Source of the DNA: Acidimicrobiaceae bacterium
GTDB lineage: Bacteria > Actinomycetota > Acidimicrobiia > Acidimicrobiales > Ilumatobacteraceae
NCBI GenBank assembly: GCA_024641005.1
Contig: JAHEDX010000034.1
Location: 1-42,720 of the forward strand
Length of the DNA: 42,720 nucleotides
Direction: 5' to 3'
Of the stretch, positions 25,281 through 32,715 are shown piece after piece; the first letter of the stretch is position 1, and each line of letters starts with the position of its first letter. The notes below the pieces were generated by a model, which was not told the origin of the DNA, ran no database searches, and saw only the letters and a program-made list of their open reading frames with translations. The position numbers and the translations under genes were made by a program.

Positions 25281-27056
25281 GTGAACACCACGCTCGCAGC
25301 CGACCGCTGGCAATCGGTGCGTGACCAACTCGTCGGATTGCCCGGGGGCGATGGCGTCAACATCGCCCACGAAGCCGTCGACCGGCATGTTGCCGAGGGC
25401 TTCGGATCGACGATCGCAATGAGATTCCTCGGCAAGCACGAGGCACCGGACGACGCCGGCGAGCAGTACACCTACCAGCGGCTGGCGACCGAGACATCCC
25501 GATTCGCCCATGTGCTGCGTGGGCTCGGGGTCTGGCCGGGCGAGACGGTCTTCCTGCTCGCCGGAAGGGTCCCGCGGCTGTACGTGGCGGCGCTCGGGGC
25601 GCTCAAGGGCCAGCACGTCGTGTGCCCGCTGTTCTCGGCGTTCGGGCCCGAGCCGATCAAGCAGCGCATGGTGCTGGGCAATGCGGCCGTGCTCGTGACC
25701 ACCGCATCGCTGTACCGGCGCAAGATCGCCGGCATCCGCGACGAGCTTCCCGTCCGGCACGTCATCCTGCTCGATGTCGACGACCAGGCTGACGCCCCGC
25801 CCGACACCTGGGCCTACGGCCCTTTGTTCGACCGGGCGATCGGCGTGTTCCAGATCACGGCGACCTCTCCAGAGACGCCTGCGCTGCTGCACTTCACGTC
25901 AGGCACCACCGGGACACCGAAGGGGGCGCTCCACGTGCACGACGCGGTCGCCATGCATCGGGCGACGACCGAGCAGGTCTTCGGGCTCCGACGCGGCGAC
26001 GTCTACTGGTGCACCGCTGATCCTGGCTGGGTGACGGGGACGAGTTACGGCATCATCGGACCGCTCACCGTCGGGGCGACCTTGATCGTCGACGAAGCCG
26101 AGTTCGATGCGCAGCGCTGGTACCAGATCCTCGAAGGTCAGCGAGTCGATGTCTGGTACACCGCCCCCACCGCGATTCGCATGCTGATGTACGCCGGGGC
26201 AGAGGCCGCGGCCGGCATCGACCTGTCGTCGGTACAACGAGCATTCAGCGTCGGTGAGCCGCTCAGCGCGGAAGCGGTGAAGTGGGGCATCGAGCATCTT
26301 GCGATCACCTTCCGCGACACCTGGTGGCAGACCGAGACGGGGGCGATGATGATCGCCAACACCGCCGAGGACGTCGTTCTCGCCGGATCGATGGGACGCC
26401 CCGTCTGTGGGATCCAGGCGGGTCTGCTCACCACGACCGACGCCGGTGAGATCGTGCTCGACGACTCCGGGCACGTGATCGAGTTGGATGATCCCGACCG
26501 GATCGGCATGATCGCATTGCGCGCCGGCTGGCCGTCGATGTTCCGTTCGTATCTCGACAACGAAGAGCGCTACCGCAAGTGCTTCGCCGACGGCTGGTAC
26601 CTGGCCGGCGATCTCGCCCGCCGCGACCCGAGCGGCTCGTTCTGGTTCGTCGGCCGCGCCGACGACGTCATCAAGACCGCCGGCCACCTGATCGGACCGT
26701 TCGAGGTCGAGAGCGTGCTCAACGAGCACCCCGACGTCACCGGGTCTGGCGTGTACGGCATCCCCGATCCGGTCGCCGGCGAGATCATCCACGCCCGGAT
26801 CGTGCTGCGACGAGGCGTCGAGCCCACCGACCAGACGATCTCGAGCGTCATGGCACATGCCCGGCGCCGCTTGGGCGCCGCGGTCGCGCCACGCGAGATC
26901 GTCGCCGTCGACCGCCTGCCCATCACCCGCAGCGGCAAGGTGATGCGCCGGGTGCTGCGAGCGCGCGAACTCGGGCTGCCCGAGGGTGACCTGTCCACGC
27001 TCGAGGGTCCGGTCACCGACGACCAGGCAACCGACCACGAAGGGAGCGACTCATGA
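25281..27056 (+). CDS. AMP-forming acetyl-CoA synthetase-like ligase
   Basis: 591 residues from GTG 25281, with AAAGGA upstream. ANL-superfamily enzyme: P-loop [16 protein letters not shown] (A3 motif), [16 protein letters not shown] (acetyl-CoA synthetase signature), [14 protein letters not shown] (A5), [13 protein letters not shown] (A7), and [20 protein letters not shown] (A8). The catalytic A10 lysine lies in [12 protein letters not shown]. It activates a short carboxylate such as acetate or propionate to the acyl-AMP and transfers it to CoA. It is somewhat shorter than canonical Acs (about 650 residues), nearer to AcsA-like and medium-chain ligases. It overlaps the E1alpha gene by 4 bp. 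The acceptor could in principle be the operon's carrier protein; this is inference. Confidence 0.92.
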   Translation: MNTTLAADRWQSVRDQLVGLPGGDGVNIAHEAVDRHVAEGFGSTIAMRFLGKHEAPDDAGEQYTYQRLATETSRFAHVLRGLGVWPGETVFLLAGRVPRLYVAALGALKGQHVVCPLFSAFGPEPIKQRMVLGNAAVLVTTASLYRRKIAGIRDELPVRHVILLDVDDQADAPPDTWAYGPLFDRAIGVFQITATSPETPALLHFTSGTTGTPKGALHVHDAVAMHRATTEQVFGLRRGDVYWCTADPGWVTGTSYGIIGPLTVGATLIVDEAEFDAQRWYQILEGQRVDVWYTAPTAIRMLMYAGAEAAAGIDLSSVQRAFSVGEPLSAEAVKWGIEHLAITFRDTWWQTETGAMMIANTAEDVVLAGSMGRPVCGIQAGLLTTTDAGEIVLDDSGHVIELDDPDRIGMIALRAGWPSMFRSYLDNEERYRKCFADGWYLAGDLARRDPSGSFWFVGRADDVIKTAGHLIGPFEVESVLNEHPDVTGSGVYGIPDPVAGEIIHARIVLRRGVEPTDQTISSVMAHARRRLGAAVAPREIVAVDRLPITRSGKVMRRVLRARELGLPEGDLSTLEGPVTDDQATDHEGSDS

Positions 27057-28054
27057 ACGACCTCGACACCACCACCCGCGCGGAGATGTTGCGCGACATG
27101 GTGTTCGTGCGGCGTTTCGAGGAACGTTGCGCCCAGCTGTATCAACAGACGAAGATCCGCGGGTTCCTCCACCTGTATGTCGGCGAGGAGGCGATCGCTA
27201 CGGGTGTCTGCCACCGGCTGCGACCCGACGATGCCGTCGTCGCCACCTATCGCGAGCACGGCCACGCTCTCATGAAGGGCGTCTCGGCCGAGTCGGTGAT
27301 GGCCGAGATGTTCGGTCGCGTCGACGGTTGTTCGGGCGGCCGGGGCGGTTCGATGCACCTGTTCGATGCCGAGCACCGCTTCTACGGCGGCAACGCGATC
27401 GTCGCCGGAGGTCTCCCGGTCGCGGTCGGGCTGGCGCTCGCCGAGAAGCTCGCCGGGCGAGACCGCGTCACCGCGTGCTTCTTCGGAGAAGGAGCGATGG
27501 CCGAGGGCGAGTTCCACGAGAGCATGAACCTGGCTGCGTTGTGGGATCTCCCGGTGTTGTTCTGCTGCGAGAACAACAGGTACGCGATGGGCACCGCCCT
27601 CGCCCGGTCGGAGGCGCAGACCGATCTCGCGCTGCGAGCCAGCGGGTATGGGATGCCGGCCTGGTCCGTCGACGGGATGGATCTCGAGGCCGTCGTCGAC
27701 AGCACCGAACGCGCCCTGACGGCGATCCGGGCCGGAGGTGGCCCCGTGTTCGTCGAGTTCCAGACCTATCGGTTCCGGGCCCACTCGATGTACGACCCCG
27801 AGTTGTACCGCGACAAGGGCGAGGTCACCGAGTGGCGCGAGCACGATCCGATCCACATGCTGTTCGACCGGATGGTCGCTGACGGGCAGATCGAGGCCGA
27901 CGGTCTCGCTGCGATCGAGCAGGAGGTAGACGCCCGGATCGAGCTGGCCGTGGTGTATGCCGACGCCTCGCCGATCGAGGACATCGCAACGCTCGAGCGG
28001 CACCTGTACGCCCCCAACCCCGAGTCCCCCACGCTGCAGGAGGTCACCTCATGA
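27053..28054 (+). CDS. 2-oxoacid (pyruvate/acetoin-type) dehydrogenase E1 alpha subunit
   Basis: 333 residues from ATG 27053 (ATGA overlap with the ligase gene). Thiamine-diphosphate motif [20 protein letters not shown] followed by [11 protein letters not shown] (G-D/E-G ... NN). [40 protein letters not shown] and [10 protein letters not shown] are typical for the E1alpha of pyruvate and acetoin dehydrogenases. The phosphorylation-loop equivalent is [18 protein letters not shown]. With E1beta it forms an alpha2beta2 enzyme that decarboxylates a 2-oxoacid and passes the acyl group to lipoyl-E2. Pyruvate is the natural guess given PEP synthase in the same operon. Confidence 0.93.
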   Translation: MNDLDTTTRAEMLRDMVFVRRFEERCAQLYQQTKIRGFLHLYVGEEAIATGVCHRLRPDDAVVATYREHGHALMKGVSAESVMAEMFGRVDGCSGGRGGSMHLFDAEHRFYGGNAIVAGGLPVAVGLALAEKLAGRDRVTACFFGEGAMAEGEFHESMNLAALWDLPVLFCCENNRYAMGTALARSEAQTDLALRASGYGMPAWSVDGMDLEAVVDSTERALTAIRAGGGPVFVEFQTYRFRAHSMYDPELYRDKGEVTEWREHDPIHMLFDRMVADGQIEADGLAAIEQEVDARIELAVVYADASPIEDIATLERHLYAPNPESPTLQEVTS

Positions 28055-29070
28055 GCGCCACCGACAACAACGGCCAGATGACGGGTCGTGAAGCCATGCG
28101 CGAGGCGATGCGTCAGGCGATGCTGGCCGATGACCGCGTGTTCCTCATGGGCGAGGACGTCGGCCGATACGGCGGCTGTTTCGCCGTGTCGGCCGGCATG
28201 CTCGACGAATTCGGCCCCGACCGCGTACGCGACACTCCGCTGTCGGAGTCGGCGTTCGTCGGTGCCGGAATCGGCGCCGCGATAGGCGGCATGCGGCCGA
28301 TCGTCGAGATCATGACGGTCAACTTCAGCCTGCTGGCCCTCGACCAGATCATGAACAACGCCGCGACGCTGCGACACATGTCGGGCGGCCAGGTCGGCGT
28401 GCCGCTCGTGATCCGAATGACGACTGGCGGAGGCCGGCAACTGGCGGCCCAGCACAGCCACAGCCTCGATGGCTGGTACGGGCACATCCCAGGTCTCAAG
28501 ATCGTCGCCCCCGGCACGATCGACGACTTCCGCTGGATGCTCGGGCCGGCGCTCGACGACCCGGATCCGGTGATCATCTTCGAAAATGGTGGGCTCTACG
28601 GAGCGAGTGGCGAGGTCAGCGAGACCGACCCGGGGCTTCCGCTCGACCGGGCCATCGTTCGCCGGTCCGGACACGACATCTCGCTGATCACGTTCGGCGG
28701 CACCCTGCCCACCTGCCTCGACGCCGCCCAGGAGTTGGCAACGCAGGGTGTCGAGGCGGAGGTCGTCGACCTTCGATCGTTGCGACCGCTCGACGACACC
28801 ACGATCATGTCGTCGATCGCACGCACCCATCGCGCGATCGTCGTCGACGAGGGATGGAAGTCGGTCGGGATCTCCGGTGAGATCGCCACGCGCATCATGG
28901 AGCAGGCCTTCTACGAGCTCGACGCACCCGTCGGGCGTGTGTGCACGGCAGAGATCCCCCTGCCGTATCCCCGCCATCTCGAACTCGCCGCGATGCCGAG
29001 CGTCGATCGAATCGTCGCAGCCGCGCAGCTGGCGATGCAGGGCCGCACCCCGGAGATGGCGGTGGCGTGA
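28051..29070 (+). CDS. 2-oxoacid (pyruvate/acetoin-type) dehydrogenase E1 beta subunit
   Basis: 339 residues from ATG 28051 (ATGA overlap). The transketolase-like pyrimidine domain starts with [20 protein letters not shown] and [32 protein letters not shown] and [20 protein letters not shown] contain the Glu and Phe that contact the ThDP aminopyrimidine. The C-terminal transketolase domain has [20 protein letters not shown] and [20 protein letters not shown]. The length matches E1beta of about 325-340 residues. It overlaps the E2 gene by one base (TGATG). Confidence 0.93.
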   Translation: MSATDNNGQMTGREAMREAMRQAMLADDRVFLMGEDVGRYGGCFAVSAGMLDEFGPDRVRDTPLSESAFVGAGIGAAIGGMRPIVEIMTVNFSLLALDQIMNNAATLRHMSGGQVGVPLVIRMTTGGGRQLAAQHSHSLDGWYGHIPGLKIVAPGTIDDFRWMLGPALDDPDPVIIFENGGLYGASGEVSETDPGLPLDRAIVRRSGHDISLITFGGTLPTCLDAAQELATQGVEAEVVDLRSLRPLDDTTIMSSIARTHRAIVVDEGWKSVGISGEIATRIMEQAFYELDAPVGRVCTAEIPLPYPRHLELAAMPSVDRIVAAAQLAMQGRTPEMAVA

Positions 29071-30401
29071 TGACCACCGCCACCCATGAGGGCACCCTGT
29101 TCGCGATGCCGTCACTCGGCGCCGACATGACCGAGGGGCGGATCACCGAATGGCTCGTCCAGCCGGGCGACCACGTCGAACGCGGCCAGATCGTCGTGAT
29201 CGTCGAGACCGACAAGTCCGATATCGAAGTCGAGGTGTTCGAGCCCGCAACGGTGGCCGAACTACTGGTCGGCGAGGGCGACCTCGTACCGGTCGGCGCG
29301 CCGATCGCACGCTTTGACGGTGCCGTATCCGGCACCGTCGCTCACGAAACAGTTCCACCGCCGCGCGCCGCGACGAGCACCACGGTGCACGTCGAGGCAG
29401 CTCTCCCCTCTGAGACACCGAACCCGACTGCCAACCAGGTCACCTCCCCGATGATCCGGCATCTGGCCGACGAACTCCATGTCGACACGAACCGCATTCG
29501 CGGCACCGGTCCAGGCGGACGCGTGCACCGCGATGACGTCGAGGCCGCGGCCGGCGAGCCGAATCGACGGCGGATCACGCCGCGCGCACGACGACTGATG
29601 AGCGAACGGGGCATCGACCCTGGCCGGTTCGCCACGCTTGGCTATGTCACCGGCGACGACGTGCTCGAACTGCCGATCGAGAGCGATGGTTCCCGCGATG
29701 CCGAGCCGTCGCACGACCGCCCGACCAAGGCGGAGACGATGCGCCGGCACATCGCCGATCTGATGTCCCGATCGTGGGCCGAGATCCCACACTTCCACCT
29801 CGCCCGCCGCCTCGACCTCCGTCTGATGTCCGACCGGCTCACGGAAGCCAACGGGCAGCGAGCGATCGCCGACCGAGTCGTCCCAGGGGCGCTGTTGCTC
29901 TGCGCGGCAGCGCAGGCCGCAGCAAAGGTGCCCGCGTGCAACGGGTGGTGGCGTGACGGTGGCTTCCAGCCCGCTGACGAGGTACGTCTCGGCGTGGTGC
30001 TGTCGCTGCGCAGCGGTGGCATCCTCGTGCCGACGATCGACCAGGCCGACGGACTCACATCGGTCGAGATGATGCAACGCCTCGCCGAACTGGTGCAGCG
30101 CGCCCGGCAGGGCCGGCTCCGCGCCTCGGACATGGGTGAGGCCACGATCACGGTCACGAATCTCGGTGACCTCGGCGCCGATTCGGTCGCAGGCGTGATC
30201 CATCCACCCCAAGTTGCGCTCGTCGGGTTCGGTGCCGTGCATGATGCGGTCGTCGCGTCCGACGGGCTCCCGACGGTTCACCCGACCGTCGACGCCTCGC
30301 TCGCCGGTGACCACCGAGCGATCGACGGTCTCACCGGCTCCCGCTACCTCGCGCAGCTGCAAACGCTGCTCGACGGACCACTTCTGGAGGAACTGCAATG
30401 A
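29070..30401 (+). CDS. Dihydrolipoamide acyltransferase E2 with two apparent E3-binding domains
   Basis: 443 residues from ATG 29070. Lipoyl domain at residues 8-84 with the lipoylation Lys49 in IVETDKSDIEVE. A Pro/Thr linker leads to a good peripheral-subunit-binding domain at 125-160 (TSPMIRHLADELHVDTNRIR, GTGPGGRVHRDDVEAA). A second, weaker copy is at 169-202 (ITPRARRLMSERGIDPGRFA, YVTGDDVLEL). The catalytic acyltransferase domain covers 220-443 with the active-site His415 and Asp419 in GDHRAIDGLTGSRYL. Its partner E3 (dihydrolipoamide dehydrogenase) is not encoded nearby. Its stop codon overlaps the start of the carrier-protein gene by 4 bp. Confidence 0.92.
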   Translation: MTTATHEGTLFAMPSLGADMTEGRITEWLVQPGDHVERGQIVVIVETDKSDIEVEVFEPATVAELLVGEGDLVPVGAPIARFDGAVSGTVAHETVPPPRAATSTTVHVEAALPSETPNPTANQVTSPMIRHLADELHVDTNRIRGTGPGGRVHRDDVEAAAGEPNRRRITPRARRLMSERGIDPGRFATLGYVTGDDVLELPIESDGSRDAEPSHDRPTKAETMRRHIADLMSRSWAEIPHFHLARRLDLRLMSDRLTEANGQRAIADRVVPGALLLCAAAQAAAKVPACNGWWRDGGFQPADEVRLGVVLSLRSGGILVPTIDQADGLTSVEMMQRLAELVQRARQGRLRASDMGEATITVTNLGDLGADSVAGVIHPPQVALVGFGAVHDAVVASDGLPTVHPTVDASLAGDHRAIDGLTGSRYLAQLQTLLDGPLLEELQ

Positions 30402-30646
30402 ACGCACGTCAGACCATCCTCGATGCGATCGAGAGGATCGCCCCTGATGTCGACCCCGGCCTGCTGCCCTCCGACATCGATTTCCGCGAGGAAGCCGAGC
30501 TCGACTCGATGGACTTCCTCGGTGTGCTGACCGCGGTACAGGAAGCGACCGGGATCGAGGTCCCCGAGACCGACTACAGCCAGATCGTGACCATCGACCA
30601 GTTCGCCGACTATCTGACGGCGAGGCTGCAAACGGTCGGGGGCTGA
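30398..30646 (+). CDS. Stand-alone acyl carrier protein
   Basis: 82 residues from ATG 30398 (ATGA overlap with E2). The 4'-phosphopantetheine attachment site is Ser37 in EEAELDSMDFLGVL, at the start of helix II. Helix III is GIEVPETDYSQIVTIDQFADYL. Acidic and highly helical, as expected. It is not next to fatty-acid or polyketide genes; it is the last gene of the PEP synthase-ligase-2-oxoacid dehydrogenase operon. The context suggests the carrier receives an acyl group from E2 or from the AMP-forming ligase, but no such transfer is shown. The alternative is an unrelated passenger. Confidence 0.9.
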   Translation: MNARQTILDAIERIAPDVDPGLLPSDIDFREEAELDSMDFLGVLTAVQEATGIEVPETDYSQIVTIDQFADYLTARLQTVGG

Positions 30647-30681
30647 GCGAAATACCAGCTCGGGCCCAGTAGGACGTCCGG

Positions 30682-30687
30682 TAGTCT
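30682..30687 (+). promoter_or_regulatory. -10 box TAGTCT, probable leaderless promoter of the antitoxin-like gene
   Basis: TAGTCT, 6 nt (GGTTCG), then ATG 30694. No Shine-Dalgarno sequence is present. Confidence 0.5.
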
Positions 30688-30693
30688 GGTTCG

Positions 30694-30990
30694 ATGGGAC
30701 TGCTGAGCACGAGCAACATGAACAAGGCCAAGGCGCTGCTGGAGAAGAACCGGCACAAGGTCGGCGATCTCGTCGGCAAGGCCACCGAGCAGGTCGACAA
30801 GGTCAGCAAGGGCAAGACCTCGAGCGTCACGTCCAAGATCGACGACGCCGCCAAGAAGTTCTCGGCCGGCGGGGCTGCAACCGAGCAGAAGGCCGACACC
30901 GCTGACGCGCCCGAAGCCACCGACACGGGCGCAGACGCCGCTGACGCGTCCGAAGCCGCCGACAGCACCACCGACGAACCACAGTCGTAG
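30694..30990 (+). CDS. MT0933-type (Rv0909-like) antitoxin family protein
   Basis: 98 residues from ATG 30694. The first 60 residues are a Lys-rich amphipathic helix of the type NKAKALLEKNRHKVGDLVGK, ATEQVDKVSKGKTSSVTSKI, DDAAKKFSAG. This is the layout of PF14013 (MT0933_antitoxin). The rest is an Ala/Asp/Thr-rich acidic tail (TADAPEATDTGADAADASEA). In Mycobacterium tuberculosis the relative Rv0909 is paired with toxin Rv0910 (SRPBCC family). No toxin candidate is adjacent here: the downstream gene is a convergent DsbA-family protein. It may be an orphan or have another role, such as a cell-envelope or nucleoid-associated small protein. Confidence 0.7.
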   Translation: MGLLSTSNMNKAKALLEKNRHKVGDLVGKATEQVDKVSKGKTSSVTSKIDDAAKKFSAGGAATEQKADTADAPEATDTGADAADASEAADSTTDEPQS

Positions 30991-31005
30991 TTGCGTCGAC
31001 GGTGT

Positions 31006-31641
31006 TCAGCCGTCGATACGAGCGAAGAACGCAGCGAGACCTTCGGTGTCGAGCCGTGCCGTGAGATTGCCGTCGGCATCGCGTCCCAGATCGAGCGCCG
31101 GGCAGAAGAAGTCGTCGTGGTCGACCCAGAAATGTGGCGATCCGCTGACCCCGCGCCGCCGGCCCTCCTCGTAGTCGGACGCGACGGCGTCCTTGGGCCA
31201 CTGTTCGCGACCGGGGAGCCCGTGCTGTTCGGCAATCCGGGCCAGCACGTCGAGATCGCCGACATCGAGCCCGTGCTCGAACAACGCCGCTCGCACCTCG
31301 AGGCTGATCTGCAACCCGGTCGACATGTCACGGGCGTACGCGGCGGCCGCCAGTTCGAGCGCCGGAACGGTACTGGTCGGCCAGCGATCGTGACGCAGCC
31401 CCGAGAAGTCGTCGACGCCGAGCTGTTCGGTGAGCGCCTTCGCCTTCATCTCGACGGCCGTGACGTCGAGTCCGGAGCCGTTCACCCACTCGAGCGGCCA
31501 GGCTCGTACGTGCACGGCGACCGGCCGACCGATCTCTGCGATGTGCTCGATGACGCGCTTCAATCCGACATGGGTGAACGGGCAGGTGATATCAGCGAAG
31601 ACCTCCAGGGTCGTCGCGGGGTGGTCGGCGCCGGCGGACAT
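31006..31641 (-). CDS. DsbA-family thioredoxin-fold protein (FrnE-like)
   Basis: 211 residues from ATG 31641; the longer frame to 31812 overlaps the divergent gene and is rejected. The N-terminal TTLEVFADITCPFTHVGLKR has CPFTH where oxidoreductases have CxxC, so only one Cys remains, as in FrnE and 2-hydroxychromene-2-carboxylate isomerase relatives. Helical insertion in the middle, then RGVSGSPHFWVDHDDFFCPA, the cis-Pro segment of the thioredoxin fold. It probably acts as a glutathione- or mycothiol-dependent isomerase or oxidoreductase in the cytosol; the substrate is unknown. It ends 15 bp from the antitoxin-like gene on the opposite strand. Confidence 0.82.
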   Translation of the reverse strand: MSAGADHPATTLEVFADITCPFTHVGLKRVIEHIAEIGRPVAVHVRAWPLEWVNGSGLDVTAVEMKAKALTEQLGVDDFSGLRHDRWPTSTVPALELAAAAYARDMSTGLQISLEVRAALFEHGLDVGDLDVLARIAEQHGLPGREQWPKDAVASDYEEGRRRGVSGSPHFWVDHDDFFCPALDLGRDADGNLTARLDTEGLAAFFARIDG

Positions 31642-31799
31642 CTCGACATCTTCGCCGATCGGGGCCTGGGCGAGCGAACGGACTCCGTGGAACGAACCGT
31701 CGCCCGGCGTACAGTCGGCGGCATCGCCACCACGACCGACATCGACGCCGAGCACGTCGCTCGGCCCCTGTCGGCAACGACCTGCGATGGTTTCCCGGC

Positions 31800-32522
31800 A
31801 TGAGCAGGGCATTCGACGAACTCGCCCACGAATCGACCCCCATGGGCGACATCAGCCTGCGTCGTCGCCTCGAACCCACGCTGCAGGTCGATGTCTACGA
31901 GGTGAAGCTCGGCGACGAGTTCCTGATGTCGAGCTTGTTCACCACCGGCGAGCGAGCGCTGGCACAACTCGGCCTTGCCGCGGTCGGCGGCGACGAACTC
32001 GACATCGTCATCGGCGGTCTCGGGCTCGGTTACACCGCCCAGGCGGCACTCGCGGACCCGCGAGTCCGTTCGTTGATGGTGATCGACGCACTCGACGACG
32101 TCATCGAGTGGCATCGACGACATCTGGTACCGCTCGGAGCCGAACTCACCGGCGATGCACGCTGCCGGCTGGTGCACGGCGACTTCTTCGCGCTCGCGGC
32201 CGACACGCTCGCCCGCGATGCTCGAGTTCCGATGCGTTTCGACGCCGTCCTCGTCGACATCGACCACTCCCCCAGGCACCTCCTCAGCCCTCGTCACGCA
32301 GGCTTCTACACGCCGGACGGGCTTCGTCACCTTGCCGGACAGTTGCGCCCGGGCGGCGTGTTCGGACTCTGGTCCGACGACCCTCCCGACGACGACTTCG
32401 TCGCCGTGCTCCGCTCTGAGTTCGCAACGGTCGAACCACACATCGTCACCTTCCCGAACTTCTACACCGGCGGACAAGCCAGCAGCACGGTGTACGTCGC
32501 CGTCGCCCACGACGATCACTGA
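31800..32522 (+). CDS. Spermidine-synthase-fold, SAM-type methyltransferase-like protein
   Basis: 240 residues from ATG 31800. The nucleotide-binding fold is visible: LDIVIGGLGLGYTAQAALAD (Gly-rich loop), SLMVIDALDDVIEWHRRH (acidic end of beta-2), CRLVHGDFFALA, RFDAVLVDIDHSPRHLLSPR (the D-x-D-x-S position used by aminopropyltransferases), then LRPGGVFGLWSDD. The N-terminus MGDISLRRRLEPTLQVDVYE matches the small beta-domain of spermidine-synthase-like proteins. It could be a true aminopropyltransferase or a methyltransferase relative. It is divergent from the DsbA-family gene. Confidence 0.82.
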   Translation: MSRAFDELAHESTPMGDISLRRRLEPTLQVDVYEVKLGDEFLMSSLFTTGERALAQLGLAAVGGDELDIVIGGLGLGYTAQAALADPRVRSLMVIDALDDVIEWHRRHLVPLGAELTGDARCRLVHGDFFALAADTLARDARVPMRFDAVLVDIDHSPRHLLSPRHAGFYTPDGLRHLAGQLRPGGVFGLWSDDPPDDDFVAVLRSEFATVEPHIVTFPNFYTGGQASSTVYVAVAHDDH

Positions 32523-32715
32523 CCCGCGTCGTCGGGGCGGAGCTCCGACGTTTGTGACGCGCGCCGACCTTCACTTTTCGTCCAATGCCTTCCGACCAGG
32601 ACCATGTGCCCTAGCTCGTGGCCGAACCCGGACGGACGATGGAATGGCGAGGCCGGGAACATCTCCTCCCGTGCGGGCGCGAGGCTCCCTGCCCCGATCG
32701 ACGAAAGGAGCAGCC

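Noticed and set aside
24251..25471. 406-codon minus-strand frame opposite PEP synthase
   Set aside because: Antisense of a gene with intact catalytic motifs; no motif of its own.
29262..31331. 689-codon minus-strand frame opposite E2 and the ACP gene
   Set aside because: No recognisable domain, and it overlaps four well-supported genes.
32155..32715. 187-codon N-terminal extension of the propeller protein
   Set aside because: It overlaps the spermidine-synthase-fold gene out of frame; the signal peptide and RBS place the start at 32716.
32523..32715. Possible riboswitch before the secreted protein
   Set aside because: GC-rich pairing is present, but I could not match any known riboswitch consensus.
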